35,947 bases of DNA from JBCBEX01 sp038528235 (GCA_038528235.1 JBCBEX010000040.1:1-35947); one strand, 5' to 3'. Counted from the stretch's first letter, positions 6,601 through 14,536 are shown. The notes: generated by a model not told the origin, from the sequence alone. Translations and numbers: made by a program.

Positions 6601-9225
6601 GAGCCACAACTTCGCCAGCGCGGATGCGACGGTGGTCGTATCAGCCTTGCGCTCCCACTCGTGGGGCAAGGACGCTAGGACGGTCGGGGTTTCTACATCG
6701 CTCGCGACCGGGTTCTGCAGCGCCCAGGCCCCGAGCGTGTTGCCTGGTCCCACTTCCAGCAGCATGCTCCGGCCATCCTTCCACAGCGTTGCTACTGCGT
6801 CGGCGTAGCGGACGGGTTGCTCCAGGTGGCTGCACCAGAACGCGGGGCTCGTTGCCTGGTCTGGGGTCACCCAGGTGCCGGTCACACCCGACACGTAGGG
6901 ACGCTGGGGCGCTGCCAGTCGAGTGGCGTGAAGCGCTTGCTTCAACTCGGCGACGATCGGGCGCATCCGGTGCGTGTGAAAGGCATGCCCGGTTTGGAGC
7001 AGGCGGCTCCCGATCCCCTCCGCTTCAAGTGCCTTGGCGAAAGCCTGGACCGTATCGACGCCTCCCCCGACGACCGTGAGCCTCGGCGCGTTCACCGCGG
7101 ACACGGAGAGATCCGGCCCCAGTCGTTCTACCACCTCGCTCTCCGGCGCGGAGACGGCCAACATGGCTCCCGGCTCCAGCGCTTCTATGAGGCGGGCGCG
7201 CAGCGCTACGATCCGAAGCGCGTCCTCCAGCTTGAACACGCCTGCGAGCGTCGCCGCGACGTACTCCCCGATGCTGTGTCCGAGCATCGCACGCGGAACG
7301 ATGCCCCACGATTCCCAGAGCTGGGCCAGGGCGTAGGACACCACGAACTGCAGAGGCTGGGCGTACTTCGTCGAGCTTGTCGGTGCTTCGGTGCCGTTCT
7401 TCGGCTGGTCGCGTTGCAGCATGCGCCTGAACGCGTCCCCTCCGGATGGCTCCTCGTCGGGCTCGGCGGTCTGCGCCGGGTAGAGATGCTGGCGCAGGTC
7501 GCAGCCTAGGTGCGGTTCGAGCAGACGCGCGCATCTGTCGACCGTCTCTTTGAACACGGGCTCGGTTTCGTAGAGCCCCCGGCCCATACCCACGTAGTGG
7601 TTGCCGAGCCCTGGAAAGAGCAAATCCACGGGCCGCTTGCTGGCGTCGTTGTCCCCTTCCAGTATCCATTCAGGGTCGAGGCGGCGGAGTATGTCAGCCG
7701 CCTCGTGCCCCGTTGGGATGAGGGCTACCCGGCGGTGGTCCATGCGCTGCCGTCCGACATGCGTCGTGTAGGCCGCGTCGGCCAGCGTGGGCGCGCCAGG
7801 CTGGGCGAGTGCTTCGGCCAAGTCCTTCGTCGCGGCGTCGAGCCGCTCGGCTGAACGGGCCGACATGAGCAGTAGCTCCACCGGCCGGCTCGGACTCGAC
7901 GACGTGGCTGGGGCGGCCTCCTGCAACACCACGTGCGCGTTGGTGCCGCCCACGCCGAAGGCGCTCACGCCAGCTATTCTGGGACCGCCCTCTGCTTCCC
8001 AAGGACGCAACTCGTCGACCACAAAGAACGGACTGCCCGCGAAGTCGATGCGCGGGTTGGCGCGGTCGTAGTGCAAGGACGCTGGGAGTTGTTTGTGCTC
8101 CAACGCCAAGACCGTTTTGATCACACTGGCCACACCCGCCGCTGCGTCCAGGTGACCGATGTTCGTCTTCACCGAGCCCAGCCCGCAGAACTGCTTGCGG
8201 TTCGTGCTCTGGCGAAACACCTGCGTCAGTGCTTCGACCTCGATGGGGTCGCCGAGCGGAGTGCCGGTACCGTGCGCCTCGACGTAGCTGACCTCGCTCG
8301 CGTCGACGCCAGCCAGCGCGTGGGCGAGCGCGATCACCTCGATCTGCCCATCGACGCTCGGGGCCGTGTAGCCCGCCTTTCTGCGCCCGTCGTTGTTGAT
8401 GGCGCTCCCTCGGATCACGGCTCGAATCGTGTCGCCGTCACTCAAGGCGTCTTCGAGGCGCTTCAAGACGAGCACCCCGACCCCGCTTCCTGAGACGGTG
8501 CCCTGCGCCTTCGCGTCGAAGGCTCTGCAGTGGCCGTCCGCCGAGAACACGCCTTCGCGCGCAGTGTAGCCTTGCTCGGCTGGGTAGGACAGGTTGACGC
8601 CCCCGGCGAGAGCCAGGTCGCAGCTAAAGTCGATCAGGCTCTGGCACGCGAGATGGATGGTCACCAGCGACGTCGAGCACGCCGTCTGGACGGTCATGCT
8701 GGGGCCGCGCAGGTTCAGGTGGTACGAGACGAGGGTGCTGAGGAAGTCCTTGTCGTTCCGGATCCGGTACTGCAGCACATCGCCTGCCTCCTCCTGGGGC
8801 GCCTGCATGGCGTAGGAGAGGAGGTACGTATTCCAGCCCACCCCGGCAAAGACCCCGGCCAGCCCTTCGATGTCCTTGGGGTTATAGCCGGCGTCTTCGA
8901 GGCTCTTCCAGCACTCCTCCAGAAAGACGCGCTGCTGGGGGTCCATGACCTCGGCGTCCCGTGCCGAGAGTCCGAAAAACCCGGCGTCGAAGCAGTCGAT
9001 CTGGTCGATTGCCCCGGCCGCGGGCACATACGTGGGGGCCGAGCGAAGCGCCTCCGACACCCCTGCCTGCCGCAGGGTGGCCTCGTCGAACCGGCGAATG
9101 GACTCGATGCCGGCGGCTAGGTTCTGCCAGTACTGGTCGAGGGTGTCTGCGCCTGGAAAGCGTGCGCTCATCCCAACGATGGCGACGGCAGCACTGTCTT
9201 CGAGGTCGGTATGCGGGGTCTTCAT
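3646..9225 (-). CDS. Type I PKS module KS-AT-KR-DH-ACP
   Basis: This 1859-residue modular polyketide synthase extends the peptide chain from the NRPS by one ketide. The KS (about 12-438) has the active Cys183 in TACSTSL, plus EAHGTGTPLGDP and KTNIGHLDAAAG. The AT (about 545-860) has Ser651 in GHSIGE and HAFH, the signature usual for malonyl-type ATs. The KR (about 935-1400) has the NADPH loop GGFGGLG near 1203, but the catalytic Tyr position reads His1348 (GTVDHSAAN). A DH-like domain follows the KR (about 1425-1700), with His1437 in HRVAGGGMLP and Asp1596 in HPALLDVATG. The ACP Ser is Ser1794 in LGGDSLL. The KR-before-DH order differs from the usual DH-KR order. The start (ATG at 9225) overlaps the TGA of the FkbM methyltransferase gene by ATGA, so translation is probably coupled. 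The KR may be inactive. Confidence 0.95.
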   Translation of the reverse strand: MKTPHTDLEDSAAVAIVGMSARFPGADTLDQYWQNLAAGIESIRRFDEATLRQAGVSEALRSAPTYVPAAGAIDQIDCFDAGFFGLSARDAEVMDPQQRVFLEECWKSLEDAGYNPKDIEGLAGVFAGVGWNTYLLSYAMQAPQEEAGDVLQYRIRNDKDFLSTLVSYHLNLRGPSMTVQTACSTSLVTIHLACQSLIDFSCDLALAGGVNLSYPAEQGYTAREGVFSADGHCRAFDAKAQGTVSGSGVGVLVLKRLEDALSDGDTIRAVIRGSAINNDGRRKAGYTAPSVDGQIEVIALAHALAGVDASEVSYVEAHGTGTPLGDPIEVEALTQVFRQSTNRKQFCGLGSVKTNIGHLDAAAGVASVIKTVLALEHKQLPASLHYDRANPRIDFAGSPFFVVDELRPWEAEGGPRIAGVSAFGVGGTNAHVVLQEAAPATSSSPSRPVELLLMSARSAERLDAATKDLAEALAQPGAPTLADAAYTTHVGRQRMDHRRVALIPTGHEAADILRRLDPEWILEGDNDASKRPVDLLFPGLGNHYVGMGRGLYETEPVFKETVDRCARLLEPHLGCDLRQHLYPAQTAEPDEEPSGGDAFRRMLQRDQPKNGTEAPTSSTKYAQPLQFVVSYALAQLWESWGIVPRAMLGHSIGEYVAATLAGVFKLEDALRIVALRARLIEALEPGAMLAVSAPESEVVERLGPDLSVSAVNAPRLTVVGGGVDTVQAFAKALEAEGIGSRLLQTGHAFHTHRMRPIVAELKQALHATRLAAPQRPYVSGVTGTWVTPDQATSPAFWCSHLEQPVRYADAVATLWKDGRSMLLEVGPGNTLGAWALQNPVASDVETPTVLASLPHEWERKADTTTVASALAKLWLGGAEIDWAGYHEGRERRRVPLPTYPFERTRYALPMAAETATQSRERTAEEHAQRSLDDWFYVPTWRQTPLLAAHDEKHASDATWLLVAPRKGEQALADAVRGRLEAMGASWAEVASGDGYAVEERSMAGAQVSYTARLTESGDYARMLGDLAERGMSPTRVVHLLNLGGASQPEHGSLRSAPTSDPREIEQTLDASFYSLLALLQAWSDYGGAVPRLAVVSDRVQSVTGAESLMPARAALLGPCRVAPQEIEGFESISLDVDADARDVSSLSAAIVRECAEADLDHHTVAYRNGRRWVLEFSAQPLPEQNTERWEESVDGDGAYIITGGFGGLGLAFAERLVQAGAKHLILASRSASEDGLRDAHTNTARRIATWRSAGVTVDVRPVDVTDAHSLAALVDEHETTLRGVIHAAGVAPTGLIQVKTREAAAGVLAPKVLGTYALEAALAECDLDFVVLCSSLHALFGGIGTVDHSAANAVLDAWAYASPHRTVTINWGGWAEVGQAAHAVVSPRVRALLEEPASNGQASGMHPLLSEVKLESAEELILTGTLDPSTQWPLDEHRVAGGGMLPGTAMVGLMNAAATTWAESPATMLRAVQFLRPLIVEDGTSTSIEVRVSRREDNTTEVTLYEAGDEHSPVTKAVVVEGAGRPDDLDLDAIKASYEQADYVETDDEGLGLGPRWRGLIQELWHGEGALLARLELAEAFAADVDHYDMHPALLDVATGLLRAAGTGTYLPLEYESVEVFAPLPAVCYSHVRVHDRSASDAVLCGDVLVMDETGSVCARLNGYTVRKIEALGAAEFQPSQPAAFQATEGDGIRPELGAEAFARILGSAVGPQVAVSIEPLERFETRTSALTASHLVERLSAPAHSLHQRPQLATRYEPPRSELEEALAEAWQETLHVEQIGIHDSFFELGGDSLLASQLVTRLGVAYGIELPLRALFEHASIAQLAPEIVARQLKQMGYDGLAEVEGADFATNGVLHD

Positions 9226-10118
9226 GAGTGCGGGCGTCGTTGATGTGTTCGGTTGCGGGCCTTCCGACGAGCGAGGCGGGCTGCTGCTGCAGTGGCCGCC
9301 GATGCGGAGCTGGACAAGGGCCGGTGGGCGTACAGGTTGTAGATGCCCGTTCCTTCATAGAGCGTGTCTTGCTCGGCCAGCACGCGGTAGCCGCGTTCGT
9401 GTAGGAGCGCGTTCATGGCTTCGACGCGGCCTTCGGTGTCGTGCACCTCGACCACGATCTGCTTGATCTTCGGCCAGTCCTCCTCGGAGAGGCCGTGCAG
9501 CACCTCCATCTCGCACTTCTGGACGTCGATCTTGAGCAAGTCGATCGTGCTGATGCCGTGCTCCGCGATGACATCGCTTAGTCGTCTGAGCTGGCACGTA
9601 AGGGCGGTGCTCTGGAGGCGTGCTTCGAGCAGGTCGTCGGCGTGCTTCATCACCGCTTCCATGCCCGGCATGCCGTGGTCGCGCTGGTTCTCCATCAGCG
9701 AGCGCAGCACCTGCCGCTCCTCGTCGAGGTCACCGTGGAACGACGACATGCCCGAGCTCTGCGGGTAGAACGTGAACGAGGCCGTGGTCTCTTCGTCGGA
9801 GATGCCGAAGTTGTGCAGCGTGGCGTCGACGCCGTGGCGGCGGCGGTTCTCGTCGAGTATGCGGTAGAGCGGCGGGGCCGGCTCGAAGCAGAAGAGCCGG
9901 GGGCGCACGCACAGAAAGTGCACCGACAGCATGAACATCCCGATGTTCGAGCCTACGTCGAAGACGCAGGCGTCCTCCGGAAGCGTGATGCCGTTGCGGA
10001 AATAGACCTGCTTCTCGAACAAGTCCTCGTAGAAGAACAGGGCTTCCGTGGGACTCTGACAGACGATGTCGAGCCCGTTCGGAAGGCGCACTTCAGTCAT
10101 GGGAGCTACGTCGTTCAT
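9222..10118 (-). CDS. FkbM-family SAM-dependent methyltransferase, free-standing
   Basis: This 298-residue FkbM-type methyltransferase probably O-methylates a hydroxyl on the assembly-line intermediate. The SAM-binding motif I is VFDVGSNIGMF, followed by CFEPAPP; later motifs are IDLLKIDVQ and IKQIVVEVHDTEG, all standard for the family. It is clearly related to the FkbM domain inside NRPS-3: both share LPNGLD, NGIT/HGIT, DVG.NIGMF and the FTFYP..SG stretch. I chose the ATG at 10118 because it lies five bases after the stop of the upstream methyltransferase gene. A longer frame to 10325 would run inside that gene and adds an unlikely basic leader. ATG at 10100 is a second possibility. The C-terminal tail (about 34 residues) is Ala/Arg-rich and low in complexity. 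The end overlaps the PKS start by ATGA. Confidence 0.9.
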   Translation of the reverse strand: MNDVAPMTEVRLPNGLDIVCQSPTEALFFYEDLFEKQVYFRNGITLPEDACVFDVGSNIGMFMLSVHFLCVRPRLFCFEPAPPLYRILDENRRRHGVDATLHNFGISDEETTASFTFYPQSSGMSSFHGDLDEERQVLRSLMENQRDHGMPGMEAVMKHADDLLEARLQSTALTCQLRRLSDVIAEHGISTIDLLKIDVQKCEMEVLHGLSEEDWPKIKQIVVEVHDTEGRVEAMNALLHERGYRVLAEQDTLYEGTGIYNLYAHRPLSSSASAATAAAARLARRKARNRTHQRRPHS

Positions 10119-10123
10119 GCGCC

Positions 10124-11017
10124 TTAGGCCATCGGCTTGATTCCTGTGAAATAGAACAGCCGCCAGAACAGGTGGAAGTGCGGCAAGCTTGCGGTGTAGC
10201 CGAGGTAGCGCTTGGCTCGGTCCAGACAGTCCTCCGCCGAGCAGCTCATGTCGAAGATCATCCGGAGATACCGGCCCGCCGCGGCCTCGTCTTCGAACAC
10301 CCAGGGCACCGAGTGGACGCCCCATTCCTGCAGTTCGATGCCCGAGAACTCGCAGATCGTCTCGAGGTCCATCCTGTCGAGGAACCTGTAGTCGTGTCCG
10401 GTGCTGCAGTGGGCGTGGATGTGGTCGTCGAAGAACCGCTGCACGGTGGTGTGATCCGCGACATCGCCGATGATGAGGCGACCGCCCGGCCGGAGGAGGC
10501 GGTAGAACTCACGGCAGAGGGCCACCTTGTCGGCAACATGGTGCAGCGAGGCCAGGGTGAACACGGTGTCCACACTGCCGCTCGGGAAATCGATCCGGTC
10601 CCCGTTGAGCGAGAGCAGGCGCACGTTGGGTTCGTCCCGCAGGCCCCGAGGCATCTCGTCCGCCGACATCTTCGAGCCTTCGACGGCAACGACTTCGCCG
10701 GTGGCGCCGACCTGCGCGGCCACTGGCAGCGAGAGCACGCCCGTCCCGCACCCGAAGTCGAGGATGCGCTGCCCGGGCTGGGCGTCCACCTTCTCCAGCA
10801 TGAGACTGATTTCATGCGCACGGACGGCGGGCATCTGCTCGTTGGCGCGCCGATAGTTGCGCCCCCGCCTGCCCTCGTCGAAGTCCGTTCCTACCTCTAA
10901 TTCGAGGGGGAGGTGCTCCATGGGAAGCGTGGGGGCACTGAGCGTGCCAGGCGCATGCCCGTTCCCGTTGATCGGTGCTGTGCCAATGTCTGGCGTGGTG
11001 TACGATGGGCTTTTCAT
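10124..11017 (-). CDS. Class I SAM-dependent methyltransferase (Methyltransf_11/UbiE-like)
   Basis: This 297-residue protein has a glycine-rich SAM motif, RILDFGCGTGVLSL (about residues 84-97), an acidic strand VVAVEGSKM, the LASLHHV region, and LRPGGRLIIGDV, the usual order for small-molecule or UbiE-like methyltransferases. The first 45 or so residues are a Pro/Gly-rich extension without recognised motifs. The C-terminal 100 residues probably form the substrate cap. The substrate cannot be read from the sequence: N-, O- or C-methylation of the peptide-polyketide is possible. It sits in the operon between the FkbH-like gene (12-base gap) and the free-standing FkbM gene (5-base gap), so it is likely a tailoring enzyme of this pathway. 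It is not needed for the extender unit, which has its own O-methyltransferase. Confidence 0.88.
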   Translation of the reverse strand: MKSPSYTTPDIGTAPINGNGHAPGTLSAPTLPMEHLPLELEVGTDFDEGRRGRNYRRANEQMPAVRAHEISLMLEKVDAQPGQRILDFGCGTGVLSLPVAAQVGATGEVVAVEGSKMSADEMPRGLRDEPNVRLLSLNGDRIDFPSGSVDTVFTLASLHHVADKVALCREFYRLLRPGGRLIIGDVADHTTVQRFFDDHIHAHCSTGHDYRFLDRMDLETICEFSGIELQEWGVHSVPWVFEDEAAAGRYLRMIFDMSCSAEDCLDRAKRYLGYTASLPHFHLFWRLFYFTGIKPMA

Positions 11018-11029
11018 CGACGTGTAGGG

Positions 11030-12148
11030 TTAGGTCTGGGATCGGGATGGGCCTGGCTGGGCGGCAGACAACTCGCCAGCGGGTGGTGCAGAACCGTAGT
11101 GCACCGTGACGTGCGGAGGGAGGGGCTGGATATCTGTGAGGGGATGTATGAATGTGAGGTGCGCCCCGTCCCGAGTGCCGACCTCGAAGCCGCCGAAGAC
11201 GAAGCTGACATACATGGCCCGGTTGCGGTCCGTCTGGACGAAGTCCGCCGCGAGCCGTACGCCGGCGTCGCGCGCGCGCTGCTGGATGTGCGTCATCAGC
11301 ACACTCCCCACGCCGCGCGACATCACACGGCACGACATGAGCAGCAGTCTGACGGTCCACTCCTCCGGCTGCTGCTCCACCAGTGCCAGTCCGATGGTCC
11401 CGTAGTCGCCGTAGACATCGGAGAGGCTGGCTACCATGAGCCAGTGGTCCGGGGCATGGCGAAGCGCATCGAGCTCTTCGTAGGTGTAGGTGCGCCCTGT
11501 AGAGTTGAGTTGGTTGGTGCGCACGGTCAGTTCCTCCGCGCGCTGGAGGTCGTCCCGGGTCGCCTCGCGGATGTTGAGCTTCATCCCAAGCGTGGCATGG
11601 AAATCCTTTTTGGGCCCCTCATACACCGACTCTGCTTTCTTTCGACGCAGATCCGCCTGGTAGAGCGACCGGCGCTTGCCGGACTCGGCTGTGATGAACC
11701 GAGGGGTGAAGGCCGCAAGACTGGGCAGCGTCTCCGCCACGCTCGGATCCAGACACAGGACTTGGGGGAGCGCGAAGGTGACCTCGTCTCGTTCGTAGGG
11801 CTGGTCGTCGACAAACGCCAGCGCGTCGAGCCCAATGTTTATCTCGTCCGCAATGCGTTTGACCGAGATCGACTTCTGCCCCCAGTTGATCTGCGGAAGC
11901 AGAAACAAGTCCGCTAGCCCGTGGCGGCGCAGCATCTCAAGGGCCGTCGCCTCGTCGTTTCGGCTCGCAATCGAGTGCAGTATCCCACGACTGTCGAGCT
12001 CCTTGATGACGTCCACGAGTTCGCGTCGGAGCTCCACGTGCTCCTCCAGAATGACGCCGTCCCATAGCGTGTTGTCTAGGTCCCACACTACGCACTTGAT
12101 GGTTCGCCCATCAGCTACGTCAATCGCAGGGTATGCTGCTTCATGCAT
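11030..12148 (-). CDS. fkbH: FkbH-like HAD-family glyceryl-ACP synthase (methoxymalonyl-ACP pathway)
   Basis: FkbH-type proteins take the glyceryl unit of 1,3-bisphosphoglycerate and place it on a discrete ACP, the first step to methoxymalonyl-ACP. This 372-residue protein has the HAD motif I VVWDLDNTLWDG with Asp23 and Asp25, motif II near ASRND, and AFVDDQPYERDEV as the acidic motif III. A C-terminal GNAT-like half (about 205-340, with LLMSCRVMSRGVGSVLM) matches the family layout and length. The ATG at 12148 is chosen because the HAD domain begins soon after. A longer frame to 12256 lies within the dehydrogenase gene and has no family similarity. It overlaps the stop of that gene by eight bases. 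The Pro/Ala-rich last 25 residues are probably unstructured. Confidence 0.92.
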   Translation of the reverse strand: MHEAAYPAIDVADGRTIKCVVWDLDNTLWDGVILEEHVELRRELVDVIKELDSRGILHSIASRNDEATALEMLRRHGLADLFLLPQINWGQKSISVKRIADEINIGLDALAFVDDQPYERDEVTFALPQVLCLDPSVAETLPSLAAFTPRFITAESGKRRSLYQADLRRKKAESVYEGPKKDFHATLGMKLNIREATRDDLQRAEELTVRTNQLNSTGRTYTYEELDALRHAPDHWLMVASLSDVYGDYGTIGLALVEQQPEEWTVRLLLMSCRVMSRGVGSVLMTHIQQRARDAGVRLAADFVQTDRNRAMYVSFVFGGFEVGTRDGAHLTFIHPLTDIQPLPPHVTVHYGSAPPAGELSAAQPGPSRSQT

Positions 12149-13349
12149 CAGTCTTGCCGAAAACGTTTGCGTTGCCGTTCGTTTGCAGGACCGCGCCGTG
12201 TCTCCTGTAGACGTCTTGCGCCAGCGTGATCTGGTGGATCTCGTTGGTCCCTTCAATGAGTTCCATCACCTTGGCGTCGCAGAAGAAGCGCTGAACCGAG
12301 TGCTCCGAGCTACACCCGCTCCCTCCGTGGAGCTGCACGGCGTCGGCTGTCGCCTTCGCTGCCACGATGGCCGCGTAGTATTTGGCCTGCGCCGTGGCCG
12401 TCGGCCCATCGGGCTGCGTTGCCTCTAGCAGGCGGGCGGCTCGCTGCGTCAGTCCACGGGCCGCCTCCGTCTGGACAGACATGTCGGTGATGAGCCGACG
12501 GACGAGTTGGAACGACATGAGCGGCTGCCCGAACTGGTGCCGCTCGCTTGTGTAGCGCGCGCTGGCCTCCAGCGCGGCCTGGGCGAGGCCCACGCAGCCC
12601 GCTGCCACGGTGAGTCTCCCGTGCACCAGTGCCGTTGCCAGCGCAAAACGCCCGCCCATGCCAGGACGTCCCAGTCTGTTGGCTCTCGGCACGCGACAGC
12701 CGTCGAGGCGAACCGTGCACGTCCCCCCTGCCCGCACGCCCAGCAGGCCGCGGATGGGGTCGACCTCGAGACCAGGTGTCGAGCGCTCTACCACGAACGC
12801 CGCCAACCCATTCGGCTCTTGAGCAAACACCAAGAACACGTCGGCGGTCTCCGCGAAGGTCGTCCATTTCTTGGTACCGGACAGCACGTAGTCGTCGCCT
12901 TCGCTCCGGGCGGACGTAGCGACCGCGTTTGCATCGCTGCCGACCTCCGGCTCGCTGAGTGCGAACGCTGCCAGCTGCTCCCCGCAAGCGAGGCGGGGCA
13001 ACCAGCACGCTCGCTGTTCGTCGCTACCGCACCGCTCGATGGTGTGGGCAACCATGGAGTGCACGGTCAGGAGGCTCCGCGCGGCCGAACAGGCCCAGCC
13101 GAATGCTTCGGCTAGTTGGGCAAGCGCAGACCAACTTGCCTCCCCACCGCCGTAGCGACGAGGGAGTGTCATGCCAAGGTATCCCTCTGCTGCGATTCGC
13201 CTGATCGTTGCCATCGGAAACGCCTCCGAGGCGTGCCAGGCATCGGCGTAGGGAGCCAGTTCCCTCGCCGCGAAGGCGCGATAGGTCCCAGGCTGCGTAT
13301 TCGAGAGCGCAGCTCGGTCGCGGGTTGCAATCGGCGGTAGGGGGTTCAC
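12141..13349 (-). CDS. fkbI: FkbI-like acyl-ACP/acyl-CoA dehydrogenase (methoxymalonyl-ACP pathway)
   Basis: This 402-residue flavoprotein of the acyl-CoA dehydrogenase family has FALSEPEVGSDANA, GTKKWTTFAE, RHQFGQPLMSFQLV, QLHGGSGCSSEHSVQR and the catalytic-base region IEGTNEIH. In FkbI-type pathways the enzyme helps oxidise the ACP-bound glyceryl unit on the way to hydroxymalonyl-ACP, working together with the FkbK dehydrogenase. The neighbours (FkbH, ACP, FkbK and O-methyltransferase homologs) make this role much more likely than fatty acid oxidation. The frame begins with GTG (13349-13347), since no ATG is available before the first helix. It has no good Shine-Dalgarno, and a 31-base gap separates it from the ACP gene. 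Composition returns to about 62-63% GC here, unlike the two genes before it. Confidence 0.92.
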   Translation of the reverse strand: MNPLPPIATRDRAALSNTQPGTYRAFAARELAPYADAWHASEAFPMATIRRIAAEGYLGMTLPRRYGGGEASWSALAQLAEAFGWACSAARSLLTVHSMVAHTIERCGSDEQRACWLPRLACGEQLAAFALSEPEVGSDANAVATSARSEGDDYVLSGTKKWTTFAETADVFLVFAQEPNGLAAFVVERSTPGLEVDPIRGLLGVRAGGTCTVRLDGCRVPRANRLGRPGMGGRFALATALVHGRLTVAAGCVGLAQAALEASARYTSERHQFGQPLMSFQLVRRLITDMSVQTEAARGLTQRAARLLEATQPDGPTATAQAKYYAAIVAAKATADAVQLHGGSGCSSEHSVQRFFCDAKVMELIEGTNEIHQITLAQDVYRRHGAVLQTNGNANVFGKTDA

Positions 13350-13379
13350 AGGGAGAGGTGCTTCGAGGAACGAGAGCGT

Positions 13380-14280
13380 ATCAGGCGGTCGCGCTCTCTT
13401 TGCGTGCTAGAAATGACGTCATAGAATCGACACTCTTAAAATTGTCCATGACAAGATCATCGTCTTCTACTTGAACATCAAAAGTCCGTTCTAGGAATAG
13501 GACAAGTTGCATCGCAAACATCGAATCGACAAATCCTAACGAGAAAATATCTTCACTATCAGAGATTCCCCCAATGTGGAAATATTGTCCCAGAAACTCG
13601 CGAATGGTTGTTCTGTGCTCACGCATTGCTTTTGATGATGTGTTTGATTCAGAATGAGGAAGGTGAATCGACTGAGTAGGGATAAAATCCGTGTCCGCTT
13701 TTACGCCCCAGTAGTCCTGCTGCGACCAACTTTTTCAGCAGAGGTGCCGGTCTGTATTTATCGTCGTTGTAGCTCTCGTATAGCACAACAAGGCTATCTA
13801 GGATGGTATCGAGCCCGATCAGGTCCGCTGTTTCAAGCGGACCCATCGTATGCCCAAAGCACCCTCTGAAAATGCGATCTACCTCCTTGGCTTCTGCCAC
13901 CCCATCTTGGACAACGAATACTGCCTCGTTAACCGTTATCATTAGCACCCGATTCGTCACAAATCCAGGCATATCCTCTACTACAATCCCCTCCTTTCCC
14001 ATCTGAGCCAGCAGAGTGGACGCCGCCTCAATAGTACCATTGTCAGTATAGTACCCTCGAATTAGCTCAACGAGTGGCTTCATCGGGACAGGATTCATAA
14101 AGTGCATCCCAATCACCCGCGCCGGATTCTGTATCAGACTTGATACTTTCGTGATTGATATCGCCGAGGTATTAACTCCGATGATCACCTCCGGTCCACA
14201 TATCCTATGCAAATGACCATACACTTCCTTTTTTATATCCCATCGCTCGGTAACGTTTTCGATCACGAACTCTGCACGAC
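13380..14280. other. AT-rich island covering the ACP gene and the 3' two-thirds of the FkbK-like gene
   Basis: Hand counts in 60-base blocks give 38% GC at 13,441-13,500 and 13,501-13,560, 42% at 13,621-13,680, 47% at 13,921-13,980 and 45% at 14,221-14,280. Flanks give 62% at 13,321-13,380 and 63% at 14,281-14,340 and 14,341-14,400. The left boundary matches the end of the ACP gene. The right boundary falls inside the FkbK-like gene near codon 86. This is visible compositional evidence of a mosaic origin; the source is unknown. Confidence 0.75.
13381..13626 (-). CDS. fkbJ: Discrete acyl carrier protein, FkbJ-like
   Basis: This 81-residue carrier protein has the phosphopantetheine attachment site Ser35 in LGFVDSMFAMQLV, where the usual DSL is DSM. 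FkbJ-type ACPs hold the glyceryl, hydroxymalonyl and methoxymalonyl intermediates while FkbH, I, K and G act on them, and then donate the extender to a PKS acyltransferase. The acidic third helix (VEDDDLVMDNFKSVDSM) fits a carrier protein. The ATG at 13626 follows the FkbK stop by 22 bases. The coding sequence is AT-rich: 13,441-13,560 counts at about 38% GC, against about 62-63% in flanking genes, so the gene looks acquired from a different genomic background. Confidence 0.92.
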   Translation of the reverse strand: MREHRTTIREFLGQYFHIGGISDSEDIFSLGFVDSMFAMQLVLFLERTFDVQVEDDDLVMDNFKSVDSMTSFLARKESATA

Positions 14281-14536
14281 CTAGCGCCTCGTAGTCCGTC
14301 GTGAAGTGCACCCGTTCGAGAACCGCCGACGTAGGCTCCTTGGCGCTGCTCGGAGCACGAAGGCGGCTGTACCGCAGGTTCTGCCTGATCGTTTTCCCAG
14401 CCTGTTCGAGGACCTCAGGGGTGAGGTCCACCAACACGACGTCATGCCCTGAGGCTGCGAGCGATTGGGCTAACCCGCAGCCCATCACGCCCGCGCCGAC
14501 AACCCCGACGGTCTGAAACCTCTTTTGCGCGCTCAT
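13649..14536 (-). CDS. fkbK: FkbK-like 3-hydroxyacyl-CoA dehydrogenase (methoxymalonyl-ACP pathway)
   Basis: This 295-residue NAD(P)-dependent dehydrogenase of the 3-hydroxybutyryl-CoA dehydrogenase family oxidises the ACP-bound glyceryl intermediate in methoxymalonyl pathways. The Rossmann motif is VGVVGAGVMGCGLA (about residues 9-22). Family motifs follow: NTSAISITK, IGMHFMNPVPMKPLVE, PGFVTNRVL and a C-terminal LLGRKSGHGFYPY. Length is normal. The ATG at 14536 overlaps the TGA of the O-methyltransferase gene by ATGA. The gene is chimeric in composition: the first 86 or so codons are about 63% GC like the rest of the cluster, while the remainder is about 45% GC, like the downstream ACP gene. 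The reading frame is intact across the change, so the protein is probably functional. Confidence 0.93.
   Translation of the reverse strand: MSAQKRFQTVGVVGAGVMGCGLAQSLAASGHDVVLVDLTPEVLEQAGKTIRQNLRYSRLRAPSSAKEPTSAVLERVHFTTDYEALGRAEFVIENVTERWDIKKEVYGHLHRICGPEVIIGVNTSAISITKVSSLIQNPARVIGMHFMNPVPMKPLVELIRGYYTDNGTIEAASTLLAQMGKEGIVVEDMPGFVTNRVLMITVNEAVFVVQDGVAEAKEVDRIFRGCFGHTMGPLETADLIGLDTILDSLVVLYESYNDDKYRPAPLLKKLVAAGLLGRKSGHGFYPYSVDSPSSF

Noticed and set aside
10119..10325. Upstream extension of the free-standing FkbM gene
   Set aside because: It would lie entirely inside the upstream methyltransferase gene and codes for a basic, low-complexity leader not seen in the family.
12149..12256. Upstream extension of the FkbH-like gene
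   Set aside because: It overlaps the dehydrogenase gene in another frame; the HAD family starts just after the ATG at 12148.
13649..14536. Frameshift or pseudogene in the FkbK-like gene at the GC step
   Set aside because: The frame is intact and the motifs on both sides are complete and in order.
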